A DNA stretch of 25,853 bases from DATKYV01 sp035528275 (GCA_035528275.1 DATKYV010000379.1:1-25853); one strand, 5' to 3'; counted from the first letter of the stretch, positions 1 through 8,789 are shown. The notes: generated by a model from the sequence alone, not told the origin. Made by a program: numbers and translations.

Positions 1-380
1 TCGAGGCCTTCGAGGATTTCGGCAGACATGCCGTCGTGGGAGCCCACGCGGACCGGCTGCTCGCGCAGGCCGGCGGCGGTCTTGACTCGAACCGTGGCGA
101 CCCCATCGGCGAAATCCACGGCGCGGAAGGGAACCACCAGGACGTTTTCCTTGTACTCCAGCGGCACGTCGACGTCCACGCGCAGGCCCACGCGCAGGCC
201 GACGCGCAGCGGCGAGCCGGGCTCGAGTTCAACAAAGGTTTCCAGGATTTCGGTGTCCACTTTCTCCAGGGGATTGTCGGTTTGGATTTTCTTCCTTCCC
301 AGGCCGCCGCTGATCCGCTCGATGCGCCCATAGAAGGTCCGGCTCGGGAAGGCATCGCAACGAATCTCGGCGCGCCGGCG
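1..380 (-). pseudogene. C-terminal fragment of an RND/HlyD-family periplasmic adaptor, 5'-truncated and running off the left edge
   Basis: Reading leftwards from about 380, the minus strand encodes a stretch typical of the beta-barrel and membrane-proximal part of efflux membrane-fusion proteins: AEIRCDAFPSRTFYGRIERI, then a G-L-R-V segment, V-P-L-E-Y-K-E-N-V-L-V-V-P, and V-R-V-G-S-H-D-G. Family members link an inner-membrane transporter to an outer-membrane channel. The frame is open only back to the lacI stop codon (TGA at 483-485) and contains no ATG; the lipoyl/coiled-coil N-terminal part, normally some 200 residues, is absent. The sequence between about 381 and 482 does not look like adaptor protein. 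The peptide GLRV is directly doubled, possibly a 12-bp duplication. It is either a decayed gene or an assembly junction. The family is fairly certain; the intactness of the rest lies outside the window. Confidence 0.6.
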
Positions 381-482
381 AAAGATCGCGGCGCCGTTGT
401 TTTTGCCAAATGGAGATTGGGCAAGAACCGGAAGGACAAGGTCCAACTGACGTCGGGCCGAACCGGCGTGGCGCGGGCGGTT

Positions 483-1484
483 TCAGACCGCGCGAGCGCG
501 TCCGGTGGATTCCCGGATAACCAATTCGGGTTCCACCAGAATCTCGCTGCCCCGCGCGTGCCCGTCGCCGAGTTCAGGAACCAGAGCCGCGAAGGCCAGG
601 TGACCGATCTTCTCGCGCGGAATATTCACCGTAGTGAGAGGAGGGTGCGCGAACTCCGACAGGCTGATGTTGTCGTACCCCGTGACCGATACGTCGCCCG
701 GGATGGAATAACCGTGCTCGCGGACCTCTTTCATTACCCCCAGTGCCATGTAGTCGTTCACGCAGATGATGGCCGTGGGCTTGAAGCCCGTGGCCAGAAG
801 TTGCCGGGTCGCCTGCTGGCCTCCGGCAGGCCCGTCGCGATCCGCCGCCGTGGCGTACTCCACTTCACCCGCGTATCCCTTCATCGTTTCGAGAAACGAC
901 CTCTTGCGGTCCATGAGAGGGTCGAGGCCGACGTGGTGACCGATAAAGGCCATGCGCCGGTGGCCCAGGGTGTGCAAGTACTCGACGACTTTCTGAATTC
1001 CCTTCTCGTACTTCACCTTGATGTTGCTGATGTTTCGAGCCGGAGTGCCTACGTCGTAGAAAACGATCGGAAGGTTGCTCTCGGTCAGCTCCTGAATCAG
1101 CGTGGGCTCCATTTCGGAGACCACCACCGCCAAGCCGGCGAGGCGGCGGCCCATCATCAGATGGACACAGGAGACCAGTTGGCGCGCCTTGTAGTCCGTG
1201 TTGGCCACCAGCACTTCGTAGCCGTGGCGATGGGCGTCGGACTCCAGGGCGCGGAAGATATCCAGAAAGAAGGGATTCTCGAGGTTGGAAACGATCATGC
1301 CCAGCGTCTTGCTCTTCCCGCCGGCCAGCGTCCGCGCGTGGATGTTGGGATGATACTTCAGTTCCCGAATCGCCTTTTCCACCCGCGAACGGGTGGAATT
1401 CTTGACGGGACCAACGTTGTTAACAACGCGGGAAACTGTGGCAATGGAGACCTTGGCTCGCTTTGCAACTTCTTCAAGTCGCAT
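483..1484 (-). CDS. LacI-family transcriptional repressor
   Basis: A 333-residue protein of the normal LacI/GalR length. Residues 1-50 form the DNA-binding head: helix-turn-helix with VAKRAKVSIATVSRVVNN, then the hinge helix region ending N-I-H-A-R-T-L-A. From about residue 60 (K-T-L-G-M-I-V-S-N-L-E-N-P-F-F) it continues as the periplasmic-binding-protein-like effector domain with the family's D-Y-M-A-L-G and G-Y-D-N-I-S motifs. Such proteins bind a sugar or related metabolite and release an operator. The ATG at 1484 begins the canonical head; no strong Shine-Dalgarno is seen. A good promoter and a palindromic operator-like site lie just upstream, suggesting autoregulation. The ligand cannot be told from sequence. 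Downstream is only a headless efflux adaptor fragment, so the original target operon may be lost or elsewhere. Confidence 0.95.
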   Translation of the reverse strand: MRLEEVAKRAKVSIATVSRVVNNVGPVKNSTRSRVEKAIRELKYHPNIHARTLAGGKSKTLGMIVSNLENPFFLDIFRALESDAHRHGYEVLVANTDYKARQLVSCVHLMMGRRLAGLAVVVSEMEPTLIQELTESNLPIVFYDVGTPARNISNIKVKYEKGIQKVVEYLHTLGHRRMAFIGHHVGLDPLMDRKRSFLETMKGYAGEVEYATAADRDGPAGGQQATRQLLATGFKPTAIICVNDYMALGVMKEVREHGYSIPGDVSVTGYDNISLSEFAHPPLTTVNIPREKIGHLAFAALVPELGDGHARGSEILVEPELVIRESTGRARAV

Positions 1485-1527
1485 GGATTATTTCAACCTC
1501 AGCAGTCAGTCACCAGGGGCCGTAGGA

Positions 1528-1544
1528 TGAAAGCGCTTAATTCA
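1528..1544. promoter_or_regulatory. LacI-type operator candidate, probably autoregulatory
   Basis: The plus strand reads TGAAAGCGCTTAATTCA. The core AAGCGCTT (1531-1538) is a perfect palindrome with central CG, the hallmark of LacI/GalR-family operators, and TGAA/TTCA flank it as outer inverted arms. It sits 44 bases upstream of the repressor start codon, at or just past the predicted transcription start, where bound repressor would block initiation. Confidence 0.55.
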
Positions 1545-1552
1545 TGCAACTG

Positions 1553-1581
1553 CTTCTAACACACAATATTACGCTCGTCAA
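1553..1581 (-). promoter_or_regulatory. Sigma-70-like promoter of the lacI-family gene
   Basis: On the minus strand TTGACG (plus 1576-1581; five of six consensus) is followed after exactly 17 bases by TAGAAG (plus 1553-1558; four of six). Transcription would start near 1546 and give a leader of about 60 bases before the repressor ATG. The operator-like palindrome begins right at the predicted start. Confidence 0.5.
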
Positions 1582-1648
1582 GTCCACCGCTTCAAGATGC
1601 TTTTCACGAGGTTTTCAGTCGCCCCCCGGTGAGCATCAGCGAACCTAC

Positions 1649-2371
1649 CTACTCGCGGGGGGGCTTGAGGCGCGAGTCGAGCTCCAGCGCCTTCTGGAAT
1701 TCCACCCTGGCTTCATCCGCATCGCCCTTCTGCCGCAAGGCCAAGCCGAGATGGAAGTGAGCCGGCGCGTAATCGGGCGCCAGCTTCAGTGCGGCCCGGA
1801 ACTGGGCAATCGCCCCCTCCAGGTCGCCCTCGCGCAGTTTCTTGGCTCCGGTATTGGTGGCGAGGGTTGCGGCCTGAGTATTGGCGAGAGCCTTGTTCAG
1901 GGCCTCAGCTTTTTGGAACTCCACCGCTGCCTCCGAAAGATTCCCTCCTTGTCTGAGAACCATCCCCATCGCCTGATGCGCACCGGGGTCATTAGGGTCA
2001 AGACGGAGCGCCGTCTCGAGCGCCTTGCGGGCGCCCTCGAGATCTCCTTGCTGGCGGAGGACTGAACCGAGGATGTAATGGGCCTGCTGGTAGTCGGGGC
2101 GAGCGCGAATGGCCGCGTCAAATTGAGCGGCCGCTTCTTGCAGTTTCCCCTGCTGCCGCAGAATGACCCCCAGGGTGTAATGAGGCTCGGGCAGTGCCGG
2201 GTCAAGCCCAACGGCTGATTCGAGAGCTTTGGTGGCATCTTCGAACCTGTCCATTTGTTTGTAGGCCACCCCCAGGTTGTAGTGCGCCTCGGCGCTGCGC
2301 GGGTCGAGTTCAATCAGAGCGCGGTAGGTGGCCACGGCGTCTTCCCACTGGGCTTTCTGGAGCAGGGTGAC
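1649..2371 (-). CDS. TPR-repeat protein, N-terminally truncated
   Basis: About 240 residues of tandem 34-residue tetratricopeptide repeats, with the usual A-H-Y-N-L-G, H-Y-T-L-G-V, A-H-Y-I-L-G and A-H-F-H-L-G-L helix-A motifs and D-P at repeat ends. It is a protein-protein interaction scaffold with no catalytic motif. The C-terminus (L-K-P-P-R-E) looks natural. The 5' side is not natural: the nearest start-like codon is GTG at 2335, but TPR helix sequence (L-L-Q-K-A-Q-W-E-D-A-V-A-T-Y) continues upstream to 2371 and then hits TAG at 2372-2374. No signal peptide or ribosome site is present. The break lies within about 50 bases of where the opposite-strand TonB receptor fragment begins. Partner and cellular location are unknown. 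Confidence 0.75.
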   Translation of the reverse strand, partial: VTLLQKAQWEDAVATYRALIELDPRSAEAHYNLGVAYKQMDRFEDATKALESAVGLDPALPEPHYTLGVILRQQGKLQEAAAQFDAAIRARPDYQQAHYILGSVLRQQGDLEGARKALETALRLDPNDPGAHQAMGMVLRQGGNLSEAAVEFQKAEALNKALANTQAATLATNTGAKKLREGDLEGAIAQFRAALKLAPDYAPAHFHLGLALRQKGDADEARVEFQKALELDSRLKPPRE

Positions 2372-2401
2372 CTACCCCCTGTTGTTATACCACTCCCTGT
2401 G

Positions 2402-5155
2402 TTAGTCCTTGCGCGGTTTGAGCGGGTGCGTGTGGAAGCCCCAGGCTTCCAGGCCCACGTCCAGGATAATGTGACCCTCACCGTCGACGCCGCCACCCGC
2501 GTGGACGCGACGCTGCAAGTCGGAGCGATTACCCAGACCGTGGAGGTCACGGCCGAAGTTTCGCTTCTCAAGACCGAGCGCACCGACGTGGCCGTTTCTT
2601 TCCAGACCAAAGCGGTCGAGGAGCTCCCCGTCTATGACCGCAACTTCACCAAATTCGAGTTGCTGACCCCTGGCACCCAGATGCTCGGCTGGCAGCACGC
2701 ATCGAGCGAAAACCCTCAGGGCAGCATCCAGATCTCCGTCAACGGCCAGCACTTCAGCGGAACGTCGTTCCAGCTGGATGGCACGGACAATCGCGACCCG
2801 ATCCTGGGGATCATCGTCATCAATCCCACGCTCGAGTCGGTGACCGAAGCCAAGATCACTACCCAAAACTACGACGCGGAATTCGGCCAGGCGACTGCCG
2901 GCGTGGTCTCAGCGCAGACCAAGTCAGGATCGAACGACCTTCACGGCAGCGCCTTCCTCTTCCGTCGCAACGACCTGACCATGGCGCGTCAGCCGTTTTC
3001 CCAGTCGCAGCCACTGCCCTTCCCCAACACCGACCCCAACAAGTACATTCCCGACACACTGTGAATCAGTTTGGCGGGTCATTGGGAGGGCCCATCAAGA
3101 AGAATAAGACCTTCATCTTCGGAGACTATCAGGGCACGCGGCGCAAGAATGGCGGCTCCGTCCTGACCAGTGTGCCTACGGCGTTGGCGCGCACGGGCGA
3201 CCTCAGCGAGTACCCGGCGGCCATCTTCGACCCACTCGATGCCAACGGCAACGAGGTCGCCCCGGCGAATCGGTCGCAGTTCTTCTACAACGGCATGGCC
3301 AACGTCATTCCGCCGTCTCGCCTGTCACCTGAGACGCAGGCGATTCTGGATCTGGTTCCGATGCCGAACATAGCCGGGGCTGGCGTGGAAAACAACTTCA
3401 CCGGATCGGGGACGGAGCGTTTTAACGACGATGCGTTCAACGTTCGCGCGGACCACTACTGGTCCGAGAATCTCCACATCTTCGGCCGCTACAGCTTTGC
3501 CCGCTTCAAGCGTGCAGGCCCGGGCGCTTTCGGTGACCTCGTCGGTGGGCCGGCTTTTGACAACATATTCTTCGCCGGCCAGTCCGACGTCCGCAACCAG
3601 AGCATTGCATCCGGTTTCGATTACACGGTCAGCCCCACTTGGCTCACCGATTTCCGGTTCGGGTTCTACCGGTACCGGGTCTTTGTCCGGCCCGGGGGAG
3701 GAGGAACTCCGGCCACCGATGCTGGCATCCCCGGATTGAATATCCCGGATGACCCCACGACAATCGGCATGCCCGCCTTCTTCATCTATGGCACGGGCGG
3801 CTTCAACCTGGGATACTCGCTGGGCACCAACCAGTGCAACTGCCCTTTGGACCAGGAGGAGAACCAGTTCCAGTTCGTCAACAACTGGACCAATATCCGA
3901 GGTAACCACACATTCAAGTTCGGAACGGACATCCGGTACGCCACGAACCTGCGCGTTCCCAGTGACAGTCACCGCGCAGGCGAATTGAGCTTCTACGATG
4001 ATCGAACGCGCGGAGCTTCGGGCGGCGGACTCGGCTTGGCCGCCTTCCTGCTCGGCGACGTTTCGCGCTCCGACCGCTACGTTTCCAAGATCTCGAATGC
4101 GGGCGAGCGCCAAAACCGTCAATTCTTTTACGGGCAGGATACCTGGCGCATTACCCCAAAGTTCACCCTGAGCTTCGGACTGCGCTGGGAAGTTTACTAC
4201 CCACAGACGGTCACCGGGCCCGGCGCGGGCGGATTTGTACAGCCCTCCACCGGCGAAGTCTGGGTTACGGGCGAAAACGGTATCGGTTTGAACGGCAACG
4301 TGGACAACACCTTCACCAACTTCGCGCCGCGCGTCGGCATCGCTTACCAGATCTCGCCCAAGACGGTGCTGCGCATGGGTTACGGACGGAGCTTTGACGT
4401 CGGCGTTTTCGGCTCCACTTTCGGCCACAGTGTGACCCAGAACCTTCCCGTCCTGGCTCGCCAGGAGATCAACCCCCGCGGAGAACTACCTCAGCGTATA
4501 CAACCTTTCCGAGGGACCTCCACCTTACGACCCGGCCACCGGGCTTGAAAACAACTGCCTGACGGCCGATGGCAAGGCCCCCAATCCGATTACCAATCCT
4601 GACGGCTCGCTCACAACGTGCCTTGGTCCCAACGGCTTTTCCCTCTTGCCTGATGGCATCAACTCCTTCGTTCTGCCGAACAAGATGCGGTTGCCCACCG
4701 TGGACGCCTGGAACGCCACGTTCCAGCACCAGCTGACGCCGACCATCGCCGTCGAGGTCGCCTATGTGGGTAACAAGGGCACGCACGTGTTCGTGGGTGA
4801 AGGGCCCGATTACAGCTTTAACGAGCCGACCCTCGAAGGCTTCCCGGACGTGAGCCAAAACGAGCGGCGCCCCTTTTACCATCTCTACGGCTGGACGCAG
4901 GGTTTCCGCTACTTCGGCGACGATTCCAACAACCGCTATCACTCGCTCCAGACCAAGGTGGAAAAGCGGTTCTCGGGCAGCTACTCCCTCCTCGCCCATT
5001 ACACCTTGCAGCGAGCATGGAACTATGGCGGGGGCTACTACATCTGGGACCGGAGCGTGGATTGGGGTCGCAACGATTTCTACGCCACACACGTGTTTGT
5101 CGTGAACAACATCTGGGAGCTGCCGTTCGGCCGGGGCAAGACGTATCTGAGCAAC
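2402..5155 (+). pseudogene. Oar-like TonB-dependent receptor remnant with two frameshifts and both ends missing
   Basis: Three adjoining frames together encode one Acidobacteria-style Oar/CarboxypepD_reg TonB receptor. It begins inside the N-terminal carboxypeptidase-regulatory-like domain (V-R-V-E-A-P-G-F-Q, then Q-V-G-A-I-T-Q-T-V-E-V-T-A). The plug follows (V-N-G-Q-H-F-S-G-T-S-F-Q-L-D-G-T-D-N), then barrel with N-Q-F-G-G-S-L-G-G-P-I and F-G-D-Y-Q-G-T-R-R-K. At 3061 CTGTGAATCAG gives a stop where the family has L-W-N-Q, so one base (probably G of TGG) is missing. At 4473-4477 an extra C in a five-C run shifts the frame back; after it A-E-N-Y-L-S-V-Y-N-L continues. Signal peptide, start codon and the last part of the barrel are absent; near 5155 the sequence changes to TPR protein after P-F-G-R-G-K-T-Y-L-S-N. 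Intact relatives take up large nutrients such as glycans. This copy is non-functional as read. Confidence 0.85.
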
Positions 5156-6082
5156 GCCGACGCGATGGCCCGTGCGGCGAAACTTCTGAATGAGCATCAA
5201 TTGGACGAGGCCATCGCCCTCCTCAGCCAGCTCGAACAGAAAGACCCGAGGCCTCCGGGACTCGACGCCAAACTGGGAAAGGCCTACTACGAAAAGCGCG
5301 ATTATCCCCTCGCCATCACTCACCTCGAACGTGCCCTCAAGGAAGATCCCCGCGACGGCGAGTCAACGCAGCTCCTGGGAATCTCCTATTACCTCTTCGG
5401 CCGCTTGCCGCAGGCCATCCCGCTTCTCGAGCAGGTGCAGTCTGAGCTTCCCCGCCCGGACGTGACCGGGTCCTACATTCTGGGCGTCAGCTACCTCCAG
5501 ACCCAACAGTGGGAGAAGGCGCGCCTCGCCTTCGCCAAGATGTTCTCCGTGCCTCCCGAAAGCGCCGGAGCTTACGTCGTGCTGGGCCAGATGATGCTCC
5601 GCCAGCAGTTTGAAGACCCGGCCATTCCCGTCCTCAGGAAAGCCTTGGAGCTCGACCCGCGCATTCCCATGGCACATTTTCTTCTGGGTGAGATTTACCT
5701 CTTCAAGGGTGACGAGAAGCTGGGGCTCGAAGAGTTTCACCAGGAGTTGGAACTCAATCCCATCATGTGGCTGGTCTACTGGCGCATGGGCGACGCCTAC
5801 GCGCGCCAGCAGAACTGGAACGAGGCGGAGCGGGCGCTGAAGCAGGCCATCTGGCTCAATCAGAATTTCACCGGCCCGTACATCCTGCTGGGAAAAGTCC
5901 TGATCAAGAAGGGTGACCCCCAGCTCGCTTCAGGCTTCCTGGAGAAGGCCGTGAAGATGGACCCCAACAACTACCTGGCACACTATCTGCTCGGGCAGGC
6001 TTACAAGGAACTGGGCCGGAACGAAGAGGCAAACGAGCACTTCAAGCTTACCCAAACCCTCCGCGAAGTGAAAGATCCCTAG
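5156..6082 (+). CDS. TPR-repeat protein lacking its own N-terminus, fused in frame to the receptor remnant
   Basis: About 308 residues of tetratricopeptide repeats. It starts A-D-A-M-A-R-A-A-K-L-L-N and runs through roughly eight repeats (for example A-K-L-G-K-A-Y-Y-E-K-R-D-Y, A-H-F-L-L-G-E-I-Y, A-H-Y-L-L-G-Q-A-Y-K-E-L-G) to a natural C-terminus. It is probably a scaffold protein; relatives are usually exported, so the signal peptide is expected but missing. The frame is continuous with the upstream TonB barrel sequence. The first internal ATG (5165) has no Shine-Dalgarno, so independent translation is doubtful. The stop TAG at 6080-6082 overlaps the convergent apbE stop within the palindrome CTAG. 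TPR identity is certain; whether this is a truncated gene, a real fusion or an assembly join is open. Confidence 0.75.
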   Translation, partial: ADAMARAAKLLNEHQLDEAIALLSQLEQKDPRPPGLDAKLGKAYYEKRDYPLAITHLERALKEDPRDGESTQLLGISYYLFGRLPQAIPLLEQVQSELPRPDVTGSYILGVSYLQTQQWEKARLAFAKMFSVPPESAGAYVVLGQMMLRQQFEDPAIPVLRKALELDPRIPMAHFLLGEIYLFKGDEKLGLEEFHQELELNPIMWLVYWRMGDAYARQQNWNEAERALKQAIWLNQNFTGPYILLGKVLIKKGDPQLASGFLEKAVKMDPNNYLAHYLLGQAYKELGRNEEANEHFKLTQTLREVKDP

Positions 6083-7227
6083 AGAGCCAAGTCGAGCCCC
6101 ACCAGGACAGGCGCGGATTCCGCCTTGGCACCGGTGTTTTCCCCATCACCTTCGATTTCCGCGAGTGAATCGGCAGGCAGGTGGAATGAAAGCGAGCGCG
6201 TGATGGTCCGCTTGAAAGCCTTGGCGGAGCCCGAGGGCTGATAGAAAACCGCCGCGAGGTTGGGATGGCGGGAAAGGTATCGGCATCTGCCTTCCACGCC
6301 GAGCACAAACATGGCGGTCGATAGCGCGTCCGCCTGGGTGGCGCGGGGAGCAAGGACCGCCGTCGAGAGCATATTCTCCACCGGCCGTCCGGTAAGAGGA
6401 TTCAAGATGTGGGAGTAAATTTTTCCATCCAGCTCGAAGAATTTTTCATAGTTGCCGGAAACCGATAGGGCGAAGTTCTTGAGAAAGACCACGTCCCCGG
6501 CTTTTTCCGCGTCGTAGGGATCGCGAATCGTAATCCTCCAGGCGCGGTCATCGGGGGGTGCCCCGAGCGCATAGATCGTGCTCGTGCCGCTTGACACCAG
6601 CGCCTGCGTCACCCCATAAGAGCGCAGGATGTCGACGGCGCGATCGACGGCATAACCTTTGGCGATTCCGCCCAGGTCAATCTCAATTCCCGCGGTGTCA
6701 AAGCGAATGGTGCGCGCCGCCGGGTTGAGATGCACGTGTTGATACCCGATCTTTTCGAGGGCACTGCCGATTTCCGACTTCGCCGGCAAACGCCCCTGGC
6801 CGCGAAAGAATCCCCAGGCGCGCATCAACGGCCCCACGGTGATGTCAAACGCCCCGCCGGTCTCTTCGCCGTAGCGCAGCGAATCCTCGAGCAGCCGAAA
6901 AAGCTGCGGCTCGACGAGCACTTGTTCCGTGGCGGCGTTTCGGTTGATTGCGGAGAGCTCGCTCTGCGGCTTGTAGTTGCTCATCTGCGCGTCGATGCGG
7001 TCGATTTCCTCGAAGGCTTCGTTGACGACAGCCGCCAGTTGACGTCCGTCCGCGCCGTACGCCACCACGGTGAAAACCGTACCCATCGCGTTGTGCGAGG
7101 CCTCATAGCGCACCACCTCGCCCGCCGCACGGACGTTAGGCACGGCACAAAGCAGGGCGAGGAGCAGGAGAGCCGAGGGCTTGATCGTGAAATTGTGTTT
7201 AGGGAGGAGGAAGAGACCGCGAGACAT
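6079..7227 (-). CDS. apbE: FAD:protein FMN transferase (ApbE family), exported
   Basis: A 382-residue protein. Members of this family use FAD and Mg2+ to attach FMN covalently to a Thr of exported flavoproteins, outside the cytoplasm. Family marks are E-A-S-H-N-A-M-G-T-V-F-T-V near the N-terminus, the flavin-binding I-D-L-G-G-I-A-K-G-Y-A-V-D, S-S-G-T-S-T-I-Y-A-L-G, the H-I-L-N-P-L-T-G-R-P loop, and D-A-L-S-T-A-M-F-V-L-G with the metal-site Asp. The ATG at 7227 is preferred over one at 7293 because it directly precedes a basic segment and hydrophobic stretch (A-L-L-L-L-A-L-L-C-A-V) with a signal-peptidase site near V-R-A/A-G; no lipobox is seen. Upstream is the Gfo/Idh gene, 94 bases away on the same strand. 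No FMN-acceptor protein (Rnf, Nqr or NosR type) is present in the window, so its substrate is unknown. Confidence 0.92.
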   Translation of the reverse strand: MSRGLFLLPKHNFTIKPSALLLLALLCAVPNVRAAGEVVRYEASHNAMGTVFTVVAYGADGRQLAAVVNEAFEEIDRIDAQMSNYKPQSELSAINRNAATEQVLVEPQLFRLLEDSLRYGEETGGAFDITVGPLMRAWGFFRGQGRLPAKSEIGSALEKIGYQHVHLNPAARTIRFDTAGIEIDLGGIAKGYAVDRAVDILRSYGVTQALVSSGTSTIYALGAPPDDRAWRITIRDPYDAEKAGDVVFLKNFALSVSGNYEKFFELDGKIYSHILNPLTGRPVENMLSTAVLAPRATQADALSTAMFVLGVEGRCRYLSRHPNLAAVFYQPSGSAKAFKRTITRSLSFHLPADSLAEIEGDGENTGAKAESAPVLVGLDLAL

Positions 7228-7321
7228 CTCGAACCCCCGCGCGATTATGGAAAACGCTGAGCGGGCGGGGGAACACTTGGCGGGTAGATTCATTCTTCCG
7301 CTCGATCGCCGCTCGGGGCGC

Positions 7322-8647
7322 TCACGTCTGGTTGGGTTGGGATGCGGATTTTTCCGGCCAAAACACCTTCTGGCCCGTGTCGATGGCGCGGTTGCCGTAG
7401 ATTACCGCCAGCGCGTCGGCCGCTCCAAGCTCCAGCGGCACCACCGCTGGCTTCCCTTCCCGGATGCTGGTGAAGAAATTCACGAGCTCGCTCCACAAAG
7501 GGTTGTGCGGCTCTTCGTACTCGTAGATGCCCATGGAGGCCAGCCAGCGCTTGGCGTAACGCAGCTCGCGGTCGAGAAACCCTTCCGCGCCATTGATCTT
7601 CTCGGGGAAGATGGGGATGCCTTTCTGCTCAGCCTCCTCGGTGACGGTCGCGCCCGCCCACCAATCTTCCTTGGCGCCGCCCTTGGTGGCTTTGGCCGCT
7701 TTCTCGTGGTAGTACATTCCCTCGCCGATGGTGATGATCAGGGTTCCGCCGTCCCCCATGATCTGCTCGTCGAAGCGATGGTGGGCGTTGTAGAGGATGG
7801 AGCTGAAGACCATCTTGCGGCCTTCGGGGTATTCGAAGATGACCTCCACGTTGTCCCAGACCTCGCGCCCGTCCTTCCAGTAATCGATCCCTCCCGTGCC
7901 CATCACCGAAACGGGCTCGGCGCCGAACGCCCAGTTGGCAACGTCAATCTGGTGCGACGCCAGCTCCGCCATCAATCCGCCGGAATAGTCGCGATACATC
8001 CGCCAGTTGATCAGCCTTTCGAATTTCGGGTCCGCCACCGGCCGGCGCCAGTCGCTGTTGCGATGCCACTGGGCGCGTACGAACATCACCTTGCCGAGCG
8101 CGCCCTTACGGATCATTTCCATAGCCACCCGGTAGAGGACGCTCGACCGCCGCTGCAAACCGGTCTGCAGCACCTGTTGGGAATGTGCCGCTGCGGCCTG
8201 CCGGATGGGCTCCGCTTCTTCTTCCTTGAAGAACATGCTCTTCTCAACGAAGACGTGCTTGCCGGCATTCAGGGCGTCAATAATCATCCGCGCGTGAAGG
8301 TAGAGCGGGGTGGCGATCATTACCGCATCAATATCCTTTCGCTCGAGAAGCTTGTGGTAGTCCTCGTAGGTCTGGGGATTCGTGCCGATGGTCTCCACGC
8401 CCTTCTTGAGATTCGGCGGGTAGATGTCGCAGGTGGCCACGCAGCGCCCGGCGGGGATGGTGGCCAGTTGGCGAAGCAGGTCACAACCCTGCGTGCCCGT
8501 CCCAATGAATCCAAAATTCACCACCTCGCCGGGATGGGGAATGGCGAGGATCGCCGGCGCTCCGAGCGCGGGCATCGTAGAAGCGGCCGCTACGCCCGCA
8601 GCGGTCTTCAGGAAATCGCGGCGCGTCACCTCGTGCTCTTTCTCCAT
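7322..8647 (-). CDS. Gfo/Idh/MocA-family oxidoreductase with Tat signal
   Basis: A 441-residue NAD(P)-dependent sugar-type dehydrogenase. A twin-arginine signal (T-R-R-D-F-L-K, residues 8-14, followed by Ala-rich hydrophobic sequence) implies export in folded form. The Rossmann fold starts about residue 43 with nucleotide-binding G-F-I-G-T-G-T-Q-G. Residues 131-140 carry the H-V-F-V-E-K-S motif, where most family members have E-K-P; Lys136 is the expected catalytic/substrate lysine. The C-terminal alpha/beta domain (about 170 onward) includes G-G-L-M-A-E-L-A-S-H-Q-I-D-V-A-N-W. The ATG at 8647 was chosen because an AAGGAG ribosome site lies eight bases upstream and the Tat motif follows at once. 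Such proteins are abundant in Acidobacteria and Planctomycetes and usually act on sugars or inositols; the substrate is unknown. Confidence 0.93.
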   Translation of the reverse strand: MEKEHEVTRRDFLKTAAGVAAASTMPALGAPAILAIPHPGEVVNFGFIGTGTQGCDLLRQLATIPAGRCVATCDIYPPNLKKGVETIGTNPQTYEDYHKLLERKDIDAVMIATPLYLHARMIIDALNAGKHVFVEKSMFFKEEEAEPIRQAAAAHSQQVLQTGLQRRSSVLYRVAMEMIRKGALGKVMFVRAQWHRNSDWRRPVADPKFERLINWRMYRDYSGGLMAELASHQIDVANWAFGAEPVSVMGTGGIDYWKDGREVWDNVEVIFEYPEGRKMVFSSILYNAHHRFDEQIMGDGGTLIITIGEGMYYHEKAAKATKGGAKEDWWAGATVTEEAEQKGIPIFPEKINGAEGFLDRELRYAKRWLASMGIYEYEEPHNPLWSELVNFFTSIREGKPAVVPLELGAADALAVIYGNRAIDTGQKVFWPEKSASQPNQT

Positions 8648-8789
8648 ACTGATGTCTCCTTCCCGTCTTCGAGTTCGTTCGCCGTGCCGGCGGGAGATTC
8701 CGCGCAAAAAGTCTTCCCCATTCACTTTAGAGCACTTCGTTCGCCAAAACGAGGGGTCGAAGTCAACCTCTAACCAGCTGAAAATACAG

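Noticed and set aside
36..1559. 507-codon open frame on the plus strand opposite the LacI-family gene
   Set aside because: It is antisense to a textbook LacI protein and the adaptor fragment, has no recognisable domain, and arises from high GC third positions.
3055..3066. Programmed frameshift or stop-codon readthrough in the receptor gene
   Set aside because: No slippery sequence or downstream structure is apparent, a second shift occurs later, and both ends of the gene are missing.
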